From: Marvania coccoides
Lineage: Eukaryota > Chlorophyta > Trebouxiophyceae > Chlorellales > Chlorellaceae
DNA length: 64,000 nucleotides
NCBI GenBank assembly: GCA_963854735.1
Contig: OY978109.1
Coordinates: 124,001-188,000, forward strand
Direction: 5' to 3'
In this document: one piece after another, positions 44,417 to 56,430 of the stretch
Layout: the number at the start of each line of letters is the position of its first letter
Position numbering within the stretch: position 1 is the stretch's first letter
Program-made: the position numbers and the translations under genes
The notes under the pieces: model-generated
Database searches by the model: none
What the model was told of the DNA's origin: nothing
The model's input: the letters and a program-made list of their open reading frames with translations, nothing else

Positions 44417-45831
44417 ATGGCCTCCGATCACGAGACAGTGGTGAGTGCGATGGCGATTCATTTTTTGTTTTTTTATTTTCTCCGCTGAGAAATTTCTCAG
44501 CAGCACTACCCTCAAGTTCACAAGTCAACTAACGATTCATCGCTACTCTCTCTGCGCACGCGTAGAGCCCCAGGGACATGGCGTTGCGGGCGCGCACCGC
44601 ATCCCGCCAGCTGCAGTCCCTCTCCACGGCGCAGCGCGTGGCCATCATGCATCGCATCGCCGACTCCCTGGAGGCCAACGAGGCCGCCGCCATGGCGGAG
44701 AACGCCAAAGACATCGCAGCAGCCACCGGCAAAATCTCCGAGGCGCTGCTGCAGCGCCTGGTGCTCAAACACAACAAAATCAGCCAGCTGGCGGACGGGG
44801 TGCGCGCCATCGCGGCGCAGGAAGAGCCCATCGGCCGCCTGCTCAGCCGCCTGGAGGTCGCAGAGGGCCTCGTCCTCGAAAAAGTGACCTCGCCCATTGG
44901 GGTCCTTTTAGTCATCTTTGAGGCACGCCCGGACGCGCTGCCGCAGATCGCGGCGCTGGCCATCCGCTCCGGCAACGGCCTGCTGCTCAAGGGCGGCAAA
45001 GAGGCGGTGCACTCCAACTCGCTGCTGCACAAGCTAGTTGTGGACGCTGTGGCAGAGGTGGCGCCAGGAGTGGGGCGGGATTTGATCGGGCTGGTGCACT
45101 CCCGCGACGAGATCGACTCCCTGCTGAAGCTGCACGACGCCATCGATCTCGTAATCCCCCGGGGATCCAACCAGCTTGTGTCGTACATTCAATCCAATAC
45201 AAAAATCCCGGTACTGGGCCACGCTGACGGCATATGCCACATCTACGTCGACGCCGGGGCGGACGACACCATGGCGCGCGCCATCTGCGTGGATGCCAAA
45301 GTCGACTACCCCGCTGCTTGCAACGCCGTTGAAAAACTTTTGGTGCACGATTCGCTGGTCGGGGCGCGGCTGGAGGGCCTGTTAGCGGCGCTGCGGGAGG
45401 CGGGGGTGACATTGCATGGCGGGGAACGTGCCGTAGCCGCGCTGAACCTCCCTCCTGCCCCCAGCGCCCGCCATGAGTATTCATCCCTGGACGTGACAAT
45501 CGAACTGGTGAGCAGCCTGGATGAGGCGATTGACCACATCCACGCCAACGGCTCGGGGCACACCGAGTCGATTATCACCGCCGATGAGGACACCGCGGCT
45601 GCGTTTCTGCGCCGCGTGGACTCTGCTTGCGTTTTTCACAACGCCTCCACTCGGTTCTCGGACGGCTACCGCTTTGGGCTGGGCGCGGAGGTGGGCATCA
45701 GCACGTCGCGCATCCACGCGCGGGGGCCGGTCGGCGTGGAGGGGCTGATGACTACGCGCTATTTGATGCGCGGCAAAGGGCAGGTGGTGGCTAAGGACGA
45801 GGGGGTGAAATACACACACAGGCCGCTTTAA
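44417..45831 (+). CDS. proA: Glutamate-5-semialdehyde dehydrogenase (gamma-glutamyl phosphate reductase)
   Basis: Exons 44417-44440 (MASDHETV) and 44566-45831 give 429 aa. It reduces gamma-glutamyl phosphate to glutamate semialdehyde in proline synthesis, using NADPH. Motifs of the ALDH-like fold: VTSPIGVLLVIFEARPDALPQ, SGNGLLLKGGKEA, IDLVIPRGSNQLVSYIQ, VDYPAACNAVEKLLVH with the catalytic Cys, and RFGLGAEVGISTSRIHARGP. It is stand-alone and not fused to glutamate kinase as in the P5CS of land plants and animals. Length matches bacterial and fungal ProA. No transit peptide is visible, so it is probably cytosolic. The tiny first exon is supported by phase and a GTGAGT donor. Confidence 0.92.
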
Positions 45832-46349
45832 ATTTAACACGTTTCTTTTTTTGAGTTAAATTTTGTGGAGCAGTGTTTATGATTAATAAATAAATCGGAA
45901 TAGAGCGTGTATATTTTTTGTGGGGGAATATATTTATGGTTTTTTAGATAAGTTTTAAATCAATACAGGGTGTAAACGATGCTTTTTATTGTTAATGATA
46001 CTGGAAAGAGCGTAAAGAATGAGTAGCAATTTCTTCGCTGCCCAGCGTCCACTAATTGCGCCGCGCAGGTTGGGCGTTAAGAATATTGATGATTTGTTAA
46101 TGGAGCCCCTCCTGGCCCTTCTCCTCAGCATGACGCGCGAGGGACATACATAGGCTATTTATTAAAGACAGTTGACGGACCTCAAATGCGTAAAGAAATG
46201 ACCAAGGCTTTGTATGGCACGGCAAAAAGATACTTAACGGAGCAACCGACGCGGTGTATCCAATTTTAAAATTGGCCCCAAAAAGAAAGAAGCCGACACA
46301 GGCGCAAAGGCTTGTAAAAGCTGTAATCCCATCCGGGCAACAAGTACAC
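45832..46349. other. Intergenic
   Basis: AT-rich 3' flank with AATAAATAAA at about 45885; no exon seen. Confidence 0.35.
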
Positions 46350-46690
46350 ATACATAAATACATTACACAGGGTCTCAAGTCCGCACAAAAGTGCGACTTA
46401 GGCCCCGTAGCAGACTGGCACGATAGTGAAAGCGGTAACACCAGTCTTTAACACCAGTCGGCCCCAAACGTTTCTCCTCCTCTTTCCACGCCTCCCAAAG
46501 CCCCACAATCTGCGCATCACTCCACGCCTCGTGCCGCTTCTTTCTTCCAGCGCGGTTTCGCGCCAAAAACTCCTTGTCCCCCCTGTGCCTCTGGGCAGGT
46601 CTGGAAATTCCGCAGCAGGAAGAATTCCAAGCAGCGCAGCCAAAAAATAGGGCGGGGGCGCTACTTTCGGGTCTTTCTTCTCCAAATGGT
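46350..46690 (-). pseudogene. LINE 3' end with C-terminal coding remnant
   Basis: The minus strand has short frames (ARNRAGRKKRHEAWSDAQIV; another ending VTAFTIVPVCYGA stop) and ends with GACTTGAGACCCTGTGTAAT and a TATGTA-type tail. The last 80 bases match 25378-25460. No complete domain remains. Confidence 0.5.
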
Positions 46691-47875
46691 GAACATGTTT
46701 TCTGAAGAAATTGTTTTAATAAGTAGAGTAGAGAGGTCTTAAAGTTCTAAAATCTTAAAATAATTGAGTTGTTTTGTTTTTTTCCATTCCATTTCATGAG
46801 TCGTCCGATGCAGTGTGGAAAAATCAAGTGCAGGGAAATTTTCGATTGTAAACACACATTTTGGGGACTCTGTACTTACGTTCGTCGTGGTGATCGTGCA
46901 ACAGGTGCTCCTCCTCAATCTCTGGCCGATCCGACTTCCAGACGATTCCTTCGCAGCTTATCGCCGTGCGTCCACTCACGCCTGAAATCGTCACAATAGT
47001 CATGATAGTAGTCAACATGGCATTAATCATAGTAGTAGTCTCGTCTGTAGCTCAGGAAAGGTCCCTATACGATGCCCTGTATACCAGCGATGACAAATAC
47101 TCCCGGGTAAAAAGAAAGGCGGATGTACTGCCTTTTCAATCCCGATGTATAACTCTCTCGCAAGTGTTCCCGCGATGCAGTCCGAGCGTGGAGCCGCCGT
47201 CAGGGGCCGCTGCGTTGGCTGCTGCGATGATGGCAGCGGTTTTGTTTTCATGACACCTCGGATTTGCGCAGCATGGGGCGCAGTATAGGGGGGCACGCCC
47301 TTCGGCAGCATCCTCAGCATCGTTGCGTTTTTATTTCCGCAGCACATTTCAGCCTCTCTGGCTGTCTGCTGCGGCAACAGGAGCGCTGCCCAACGCGCCG
47401 GTCTGCGCCAAAGCGATGGCGGACCTGACGCTTGGGAAGAGCTCATCTTTGATGAGCGCGTGAAGCAAGGCCTCGGGCGCAGCTGCACAGATGTCTGAGA
47501 AAGGTGTCGATCGAGTATTTTTGGGGTGTTCAACCAAAGAGCTGAAATCCAAATTGTAACTTTGATGTATCGGGAAATCCATGGTTACAAGAATACATAT
47601 ACCACCAATTATTTGAGTACGCAACGCTGCATTTTTTTTCGAATTAAAAATAGTTTGCAGCACTCGACACGAAATTGAGTCTCCTTGCCTGGCAATTCCA
47701 CGTATAGATAAATTTAATTCGTCTTAAAAAGATATCCAATTAAGCACAATGCGCAGCACCAGGCCACAATCCTCTTATTATTTTCATTTTTGATAGTGAT
47801 CTTTTTCAGTTGGCAAACTCTCTGCACTACGAACAGCTTTTTGGGTATTTATCCAGCTCATTCCCCCAAAACGGC
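46691..47875. other. Region with unassigned minus-strand frames
   Basis: A minus-strand segment, 46880-46981, has good splice signals on both sides (TTTCAG and GTAAGT) and codes HLLHDHHDE, and another frame at 47349-47663 ends CAAAPEALLHALIKDELFPS…; neither is recognised and I could not join them into a gene. The plus strand may hold a 5' exon for the transporter at 47876, because its first exon is preceded by a TTTTTCAG acceptor at about 47809. Confidence 0.25.
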
Positions 47876-49375
47876 ATGTTGGACCACGCAGCGCACAGGG
47901 TGTGGGACTCTGGCGCGGCCTGCATTGCGCTGGCGTCGCTGTGTTTCTCAGTTGCTGGCGCACTCATTCGCCCCCTCAGCCACTTCAACGTGTTCGAGAT
48001 TGTGATGTTTCGCAGCGCTCTATCGTTGCTGTTCACCGTCTCGCTGTTCGCCTGGACCAAAGAGAAGCAGGCAACGGCGGCATCGCTACTAGGTACACCC
48101 AAGCACATGCCGCTGCTGGCGTGCAGAGGCCTCGTGGGCGCCAGCGCTATGGACTGTTTCTACGGTGCGATAACACATTTTCATCATCAGTCTTCTATTC
48201 TTTTTCTAGCCATGTTTAATTTATTTAAACATATTTATTTCATGTACATGTCGCTAAAGTACATTTTGGTTCTCCCACTGGAGCCTCTTCAAAGAGCTTG
48301 ATTGTCCTGAGGGTGCATTGGGCATGCACAAATTCAGGGTTTTATTTTCCAAACCTTTATTATTTCTTCCCCGCTGCAGCTTCAATCGTCAGGCTATCGC
48401 TGGGAGACGCCGTGTCGCTTCAGTTCCTCTCCCCTATGGTCACAGCCCTCCTCGGCTGGCTCATCCTCAAGGAATCCCTCTCTTGGCGGGGCATCGGCGG
48501 CTGCTTTGCCAGCCTCTGCGGCATGGTGCTGGTGGTCCACCCGCCTTTCTTATTCGGAGGAGGGACAGGGAGCGATGCCTGGGGGCCAAAACGCGCCGCC
48601 GGCACGGGATTCGGCCTGGGATCTGCGGGCCTGGCGGCTTGCGCGTACATCACGATACGCGTCATCGGCAAACGCGAGAGCAGCCTCACTGTAGCATCGT
48701 GGTTTCACTTAACGGCGTTGGCGCACTCTTCGGTGGCCACGCTGGTGGGGTGGCCGGCGCCCTTCATTTGGCCCACCGCACGGGACTGGGTATGCCTGGT
48801 GGCCATCGCTGTGAGCTCATTCTCCGCAAATATTCTCATCACGCGGGGGTTTCAGCAGGAGACGGCAGCGCTAGGCTCAGCAATAAGCTACAGCCAGGTG
48901 ATGCATATGTCGTTTTACACATTATTAACCGCATTCAACATAATTAACCCATCTCCCTGAGTCAAGGTTTTATGTTGAATTGTTTTTTTTTCAGGTCGTG
49001 TACTCCCACATTATTGGTGCGGTGCTGCTGGGTGAGACCGAATCATGGGTAGGGGTGCTAGGCGCGGCGCTCATTGCAGCAGGGGTGATGGCTGTGGCGG
49101 TGGACAGCAAGCGAAGAAAGCGGCAACTGGCTGAGGAAGCAGCGGCAGGGGACGGAGAAGAAGAATACGTGGGCGAAGAATCCAGACTGCTGGGATTCTC
49201 TTACGATGATGGTGATAAAGGGGAGGCGCAGCACCGCCAAGGATCAGCCGCCGCCGCCGCCTTGCTGTTGCAAAATATTAAGCCAGACGAGCGATGGACA
49301 CAACTGCAGCCCCTCGCAGCTGAGCCAGCCGCAAAGCACGTGTCTTTGGGGCAGATCATTCAACCCCAACTATGA
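47876..49375 (+). CDS. EamA/DMT-family transporter, copy 1 of a tandem array
   Basis: Exons 47876-48164, 48380-48897 and 48995-49375 give 395 aa from the ATG chosen; coding may start further up at an unplaced exon. It has ten TM segments in two EamA repeats: FNVFEIVMFRSALSL, ACRGLVGASAMDCFY, LSLGDAVSLQFLSPM, then LTVASWFHLTALAHS and VVYSHIIGAVLLGETESW. The family includes SLC35G-type transporters. The C-terminal tail is acidic, then Ala-rich. Paralogues at 49817 and 51683 share the exon break at SYSQ/VVYSH. The substrate is unknown. Confidence 0.85.
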
Positions 49376-49816
49376 ATGAATTAATACACAATGCTGCCTC
49401 CCTATCCTTCTTATCCAATTTTAAAGATGAGAATTTCTCAGGTGCCGCTGAAAGTTTCAGAGTTGCATGCCGGCCACGGTCGGTGAGGGATATCGCGAGA
49501 AGTTGTTCGACGAAGATGACATGGGGCTGTTGCTGCATGCTTGTAATTTTTTCCCGTCAACCCGCGCGCGACAGGTCAGCTCAGCCAACCAACGGCCGCC
49601 TCAACGTGCCTCCCGGCTTCCGCAACTGCATTTTCTAAAAATATATTATATAAAACTGTCTTCAAATAAACATACCCTAAGAATTGCGGGCCCTCCACTA
49701 ATTTATACAACTACTAGGGATCTTGTAGGCGAGCCCACCTAAGAGCTAAATTTAGTCGCAACGCCGCGTTGATTTGGAGCTGGCACTGTGTTAATACGCG
49801 CCCATTCTTTCTGTAG
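49376..49816. other. Spacer between transporter copies
   Basis: A frame MPATVGEGYREKLFDEDDMG at 49467 could be a 5' exon of the next gene (no good donor was fixed). Otherwise nothing recognised. Confidence 0.3.
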
Positions 49817-51210
49817 GTGTGCATGCCAGGGCTGCTCCCTGAGCAGACGGGCGGCGGCGCTTACCCCCGCTCTCCTCTTAAATGTGCTGCCGACGCAATG
49901 TGGCGGTCTGGGGCGTTCTGTCTGACCCTCGCATCCTTCTCTTTTAGCGTCATGGCGGTCCTCGTCCGCCTGCTGAGCCCCGGCTTCTCCGTTTTCGAGA
50001 TAGTTTTCTTCCGCAGCCTGTTCAGCCTGTTCCTCACATTTGCCCTCACCAAGGCAAAGGCCAAGCCCGTGGCGACGCTGCTGGGCATCCCACACAACAT
50101 GCCCATGCTGGCGCTGCGTGGAATCCTCAATGCAACGGCCACTACGCTATTTTACGCTTCCCTTCAATGTCTGCCCTTAGGAGACGCTGTGACGCTGCAG
50201 TTTATGAACCCCCCCATCGCCGCAATATTTGGATGGCTGGTGCTTTCAGAGGCACTCACATGGAAGGGCATTGCGGGCAGCGCCGCCAGTTTTTTTGGCT
50301 GTTTTCTGGTCGTCCACCCTCCGCCTCTCTTGGGCGGCAGCAGCGGCAGCCACACCTGGAGCACGCAGCGCATGGAGGGGGCGGTGTTTGGCACCGCCTC
50401 CGCCTTTCTAGCGGCAGCTGGCTACCTGTCGATTCGCGCTATAGGATGCACCGAACCCTCGCTGGTGATGGCAACCTGGTATCACGTAATCTCGCTGGCG
50501 CAGGCAACAGTGGCCGTGGCAGCTGGCTGGCCGGCGCCCTTTACGATTCCGACGGTTTCAGACCTGGGATGCTTGTTGGGCATAGGCTTGGCTTCGTTTA
50601 CTGCCAACATTTTGCTTGTTAGAGGGTTCCAGCACGAGTCGGCGGCGGTTGGGACTTCAATCAACTACACCCAGGCAAGTTTGCTTACGATTTTTCTTTG
50701 TAACGTTTAAATCAGTAAAAACAAGAACAACAAAAAAAACGACTTTTCAGTTCAAATTTTTTTTAATTAAAATTTGCTTTCCTTCTCTCTCAATTTTTTC
50801 TCCTTTCCCAGGTCGTCTGGTCTCACCTCTTCGGAGCGTTGCTGTTTGGCGAGAGAGAAAGCTGGCTCAGCGTCTCCGGCGCAGCCCTCATCGCCGCGGG
50901 GGTGATCGCAGTGGCCTGCGACGGGCACGAGCAGCACAAAATCCGCTGCAGGAATGGCGCTGCAGCAGAAAGCACCGACGACGAAGAAAGTCACCCTGCA
51001 TGGGGCATGGGTTACGAGATGCTCTCTGAAAATAAAGAAATGTCGGATGGCGTGGCAGACGTTGATTCAGATGACGCCCTCATGCCGCCGACTCCCCTTG
51101 AGGGGGAGCCATTTGCGAAAGTTGCGATGGCTTCGGTGGAATCGCACTTGAACAGTTTGAACGAATCCATGCTTGGCTCAGAAATAAACGAACTCGCCCT
51201 CTTGAAATGA
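49817..51210 (+). CDS. EamA/DMT-family transporter, copy 2
   Basis: Exons 49817-50674 and 50812-51210 give 418 aa. The 5' part is one exon where copy 1 has an intron, so an intron was lost or gained. TM segments include FSVFEIVFFRSLFSLFLTFA, ALRGILNATATTLFYAS and CLPLGDAVTLQFMNPP, and the second repeat has LVMATWYHVISLAQATV and VVWSHLFGALLFGERESW. The remaining intron begins GCAAGT, a GC-AG intron at the same place where copy 1 has GTGATG. The acidic tail (STDDEESHPAW) is cytosolic. The start could lie further upstream because a CTTTCTGTAG acceptor precedes the ATG. Confidence 0.85.
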
Positions 51211-51682
51211 GGCATAACGAATTAGCGAATGCTTAAACGAATTAATGTAACTAAAGCTTAAAAGCATTGTCTCAACAGCATGCTGATTGAACAGCAGGGC
51301 AAGTGTTTGAAGGAACCCTGCTGCAGAATAAATTAAAAAAAAAGTGAATTATTATTCGTAACGCCATGCTTAACTCCGCGCCCGAAAGAACCAAGGGGCT
51401 CTTGCGAAAAACTTGTGACACATGTGATCGAATAAAATAGTATTTCGAGCGCTATGAGTAGGAGACCTTTAGAGTGCATAAAATCGGTAGCTGAGGCGGT
51501 TTGGCAGCGCGGATACCTTTGCATCGGTAGAAAAACAAGACCCGAAATATACAATTTTTGTTGGGGGGCGGTTGCAATAACGAGCTTAATTATCCTCGGG
51601 CATATGAAAATACACCCGCAATTCTCTTATAACAAGCGCATGCTCCCTTTGAAACATCTCTCCTCTCTTCTGTCTGTTTCAG
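51211..51682. other. Spacer with motif copy 4
   Basis: Contains motif copy 4 at 51581-51606. An open frame from 51454 (MSRRPLECIKSVAEAVWQRG) runs into copy 3 and may be its 5' exon, but homology to the other copies begins only after the acceptor at 51682. Confidence 0.35.
51581..51606 (-). repeat. Dispersed motif, copy 4
   Basis: Most compact copy: CGAGCTTAATTATCCTCGG joined directly to GCATATG. Confidence 0.65.
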
Positions 51683-53040
51683 GCGTGGCCACGCTGTTCT
51701 TCGCCACCGCAGCCACCCTCATCCGCTTCCTCAGCCCCGCCATTTCGGTGTTTGAAATAGTTCTCTTCAGGAGCTCGCTGTCGCTCATTCTCACTCTCTC
51801 CATATTCACCATCAACAACCCCACCTCAACCACTTCAGCAGCGTCGCTTTTGGGCTCTCCTCGTCTGTTTCCGCTGCTGGCGTGTCGGGGAATTTTGGGC
51901 GCAAGTAGCATGTCGTTCGCATACGCAGCCATCCAAAACCTGCCGCTGGGCGACGCCATTGCCATTAAATACCTCGCGCCGATGCTCACAGCAACGCTGG
52001 GATGGCTGTTGTTGCGAGAATCACTGACGCGGCAAGGCATCACTGGCTGTGCCTCCAACCTCGCTGGATCTGTGCTAGTCATCCACCCGTCGTTTCTATT
52101 CGGTGGAGGCGGCGCCAGCACCAGCGGTGTTTCGAAAAGAGCGGCGGGAGCGGCGTTTGCCGCCTCTTCGGCCTTTCTCGCAGCAGGCGCGTGCATTGCA
52201 ATCCGATTCATCGGATCCAGGTGCGGTTACTTCACAGCATTAAATAATAAAAGTATATAAATATACACTAAAAATACTGCATAATTTCTCACCTATCTGA
52301 AAACTGCAAAAAAAAATCTTTTTTCGCTTTCCCAGAGAATCTGCATTAACCGTCGCTACCTGGTTTCACCTCACCGCGTTTGCGCACTCCTCGATCGCGG
52401 TTCTGTTTGGTATCATGGGCCGCTTCACCCTGCCCAGCGTCAGCGACTGGCTGTGCTTAACGGGCATCGGCTTCAGTTCTTTTGCTGGAAACTATAACAC
52501 CCGAGGCTACCAGATAGAGAAAGCAGCCCTGAGCTCTTCCGTCAGCTATTTTCAGGCACGCTAGTTATGCTGGCAACGCTCCTTTATTTCATTGCTTAAC
52601 AACGAGCATATGAACTTAACAGTGCGTTTTTTTAAATTAAATTGCGTTTTCCTTAGTGGTTGAAACCTTCCTCTGCTGTGCAGGTCGTTTGAGCACACCT
52701 TGCTGGCGTCTTCCTGTTGAAAGAGAGCGCGTCTGTGCTCGGCGTAGCTGGGGCGGCTTTAATCGCCGTTGGTGTCGTTGCCGTGGCCGCAGACAGCACC
52801 CGACAAAAACAAAAGCGGCAGCGAGAAGAAAGAACAGCCGGGAGGCGAGAGGCGCAAGGGGAAGACGGCGCGGCGCTGTTGAACGCAGCTGAAGTCGGCA
52901 ATGAGAGCAGCAGCAGCAGAGAAAGAAGAGGCCAAGAGCAAGAGGAGGAATCTGCGGTGTCTTATAGCCTACTGCCGCTGCTGCCCCTGCAGCAGGGTGA
53001 GAAGCCTGCTGCCGAAAACACAGAAATGCCGCCAATTTGA
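51683..53040 (+). pseudogene. EamA/DMT-family transporter, copy 3, with nonsense codon
   Basis: Exons 51683-52220, 52336-52555 and 52684-53040 align with copies 1 and 2 (ISVFEIVLFRSSLSLILTL, LPLGDAIAIKYLAPML, SALTVATWFHLTAFAHSS, then LLKESASVLGVAGAALIA). In the last exon, TGA (52690-52692) replaces the aromatic codon of VVY/WSH, and the donor after SYFQ reads GCACGC rather than GT or GCAAGT. Both faults hit the last TM hairpin. The remaining frame is otherwise intact, so the damage is recent. Splicing that skips the TGA, or readthrough, cannot be excluded. Confidence 0.7.
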
Positions 53041-53292
53041 ATGAATCACTCTCGCTGTGAATGAACGCGTGCGCGGCAAGTAGCATATATATTTTTAAAC
53101 CTTGTATAACAAACAAACGAACGAAACGAAAACTTCGAAAAAACAAAAGCGGAAAAGCAGCAGTGCAATTCTAATTTTACAACACGAGCGAAAGAAAAGG
53201 GGACAAACCAAAGACTACCCTTCGCTGCCTCACACCCTTGCATCTCTCTGTCCCCCTCCCTCCCACACACCCGTCAAACGAAACACCAGTTC

Positions 53293-55480
53293 TTAGGCGG
53301 CCGCCACCGGTGCTGGCGCCACAGGCATGGGGATGCTCTCCAGGTCCCTCACAATCTCATCAAACTTCTGGATGTGGCGCACCAGGAACTCGTTGGAGAT
53401 TGCGGTGCCCTTGATCTCCCGCACCACCACCATCTCAACGCCATCCTTGCTGTCAACGCTAAAGTCAAGGTCTCCGCAGGCACCGGGCTCGCCAGCCAGC
53501 GCGTCTCCGTGCCCGGGCCAGCTGACCACCTGTTAAATAAGGAGATAAAACAGTCATACAGACGTCAAATTTGAAAATTTGTTTTGTTACAAGAGGAAAA
53601 AAATCCTAGAAACCGAAGGGGAAAAAGAAAACTTGTCTTACCTGCGAGGTGCGCTCCAGCAGCTCCAGCTGCGCCTTCACCCCAGCGACGTCCATCTCCG
53701 CCAGCGACGCCACCTTGGCCACCGGAATCGAGGTGTATAGCTTCAGCACCGCCTGCACCGCCGGCAGGTGGCGCCGCTGCTCCACCACCGCCATGAACGC
53801 CCCCAGCTGCGCCTTATAGGCCGCAGCGTTGGTGTTGGCGGCGGGGTCTTCCCAGTTGGGCGCCTCAGCGCTGGCGAACTTGGGGCAGGCGTAGGCAAAA
53901 AGATCCTCAAAAGCGTCCGTGGCACCGGCGGCCATGTTGCGCGTCTTCTCGCCGTACTTTTCGCGCTGCGAGCTGGCCACTGCCTCCTCCAGGTGGCGCC
54001 CGGCGGCCGGGCACAGCGCGAGGGTGATGGTGAGCAGAGCGTACATCTGCTCGTTCTTTTTGAGAATCTGGTCGTACCCAGGCCCGCGCGCGTGGTGGCC
54101 CTGCGCAGTTGGTTGGTGATAATAGTGAGAACGCGTGCGTTAGAAAAGGTTTTTTTTTTTTTTTTTTTTGACCGTAACAAAAGCTCCTCAAAGAACCGTA
54201 AACCGCGAAAAAAAAAGCACAAAAGTTGCTCGACAGCACCAGTGAAATACACGCAATCAGCAGTTCTTCCTTCATTTCTGTTTATTTATCTATAATAGTT
54301 CTCACCTTGACCCGGGCCACGTAGGTGGTGCCGAAGCTGAAGCACTTTGCCGCATCGATGTAACGATTGAGCGCCAGGTAGGCGAAGCCGCAGTAGTAGG
54401 CCATGGTGATGAACGCCATCGCGATCTTGGTGGCGAACATGCCCTTGCGCAGGAAGGGGTTGAGGGGGGCCATAGCACGAAGCCCAGCGACGTGGTCACC
54501 CAGCACGCAGTGCACGCGCAGCAGGCCGATCAGGGAGAAGTAGCCCAGCATGCGGCGCACGTTGGAGGCGGTGGGGGAGTACCTGGTGAAGCGAAGAAGC
54601 CCGGCGTTAAGCTTATTCTTCAACAATCCTTCATTTCATTCCTCTCTAGAAACATCCCCGTTTTTGAGAGAGAGAGAGAGGAGGGGGAGCCCCCGTTTTC
54701 CCATTAAATACACCGACAATAACTCACCCCTCACTGAGGTAGAGCGCCTCGGCGCCTCCGGGCGCCGCCAGCTCCTCCCGAATGCCAGACCGCGCCACCA
54801 GCTCGTTCAAGAAGCCCACCACCTGGGGGGCCGCCCACACGCCCGCCTCGTCCGCCGCCCGCAGCGCCGCGACCTCCTCTGGGCCCTTTCCAGCAACCTT
54901 TCCTCGATACTGAAGGTAGGCCTGGAACTGATAGACAAACTCGTCAATCATGTCCCACAGCCACCCATTGGGCAGCTGCATGTTGAGGTTGGAGCGCAGG
55001 ATGATGGAAAAGAGGTCGTGGTAGTTGGCCCAGGACTCGCGGCGGGACTCCATGGAGGGCTTTCCTGCAGCGTAGAGGTGGCGGAAGTAGAGCTCCTTGT
55101 AGAGCATGCAGAAGACGTGGTCGTGGTCGACCAGCGGGGCGATGGCCTCGGCACGGGGCCAGTGGGAGCCCTTGAAGAAGCGCTCAGAGAGGACAGGGAA
55201 TGTGTGAGAGTACATGGTGTAAATTTCGCGGATGTTGCGCTCGCGGATGTGGCGGTAAAAGTACACCACAAAGTCCTGCACCATCTTGGGCACCGGCGGG
55301 GGCCGCACGGGGGCCTGCGTGGGAAGGAAAATTAAGCATCAAGGTCGTGGCATCACTTTATTTGGAGGAGAGCCAGGGGCGGCATCAGCCAACGGCTGGC
55401 TAACTGTTGTTTGTAAAGATCGCTGTTTGTGGCTGCCGAAACACCGATCAGCGGCAACACACCTCGAATCCTCCTTCCAT
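53293..55480 (-). CDS. eIF3L: Eukaryotic translation initiation factor 3 subunit L
   Basis: Exons 55463-55480 (MEGGFE), 54728-55314, 54306-54582, 53642-54100 and 53293-53529 give 525 aa, near the usual length (about 520-560). Signature stretches: VVYFYRHIRERNIREIYTMY, HDHVFCMLYKELYFRHLYA, RRESWANYHDLFSIIL, MLGYFSLIGLLRVHCVLGDH, RYIDAAKCFSFG and the PCI-region LKLYTSIPVAKVASLAEMD. It is a non-core subunit of eIF3, acting on the 40S ribosome. The very short first exon was placed by phase and matches the acidic, short start of homologues. The intron at 54101-54305 has a run of about 20 T on the plus strand. The gene appears complete. Confidence 0.92.
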
Positions 55481-56430
55481 AATTGCCGCCGATTTATATT
55501 CTTAGCTTCAGGAGAGGCGACAAGTGCGTGTTCTGCGACGATTGCCGCAGTTTAAAGATTAATAAAATTATATTTGAACATGAGTAGCTGTTTTGGCTCG
55601 AGAAGAACTCGACAGCTTGCCGCCAATGTACCTTTTTGTCAATAGGTGAGTTTCTTCTCTAGGCGGGAGGGCTCGCGAAATGGCCTCGACGCTCGATATT
55701 TGCTTTTTGTAACATATAAACAGCTTAAATATAGCGAGCAGGACCCATCAGAGCCTGATTTTCTGCGCTCCCCTCGCGAGGCATTTTTTTCTTGAGTTTC
55801 GCTGCGCCCAGGCCAGCAAGATCGCTTCTTTTACATTTTATAATTATCGCCGCATTCATTTCTTAGCACAAAAGACCGCTGGGCCGCAGGATATTGAAAA
55901 GAGCTCAATATTTTTTTCAAAACAGTGTTTGCTTATTTTGGCGTACAAAACCCGTCTGAAGAAGTTGGTGTCGCGCCCGGAAAAAATGAGAGAGGGTGGA
56001 TTCCATTTTCTAGTGTTTACGCCGGGAGCAAAGAAAGACAGCGGGTACGTGGAGGCCTTCATGTGTGACGGCATTCCGACAGATCGGGACTGGCACGCCA
56101 TCGTGGACAACCGGGTATAGTCATAGGGGAGAGAGGCCCGATGACCCCTGCGTCTGCCCCATGCCCTCGGCATGCATCACTTCACAAAATCAGTGATGCT
56201 TGCATGGAGCTAGCCAGGCCTGTGAAGGAGCAGGTGACTCGGGATCGCGGTGACATGGCGACAGAGGCAACAGTGGCACGCACCACAGACGACCGGCGCC
56301 AGCGGTAATCCCAGCTTCACAGCTTACGCAATTTCTCTCCGTTATACTCAAATGTTGTGCGGCAAATCACACCACGATACAGCAGTTGTTATCTGAAATA
56401 AAAACTCACTGAAATGGTGAAATAGAGCCG
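55481..56430. other. Intergenic
   Basis: No supported gene. A plus-strand frame at 55929-56120 (YVEAFMCDGIPTDRDWHAIV) has no recognised homology. It probably includes the eIF3L promoter near 55481-55600. Confidence 0.3.

Noticed and set aside
46880..46981. Orphan minus-strand exon with TTTCAG and GTAAGT signals
   Set aside because: No partner exons could be joined and the peptide is not recognised; mentioned only within the intergenic entry.
52690..52692. TGA as selenocysteine in transporter copy 3
   Set aside because: The paralogues have Tyr or Trp there, not Cys, and DMT transporters are not known selenoproteins; no SECIS-like structure was evident.
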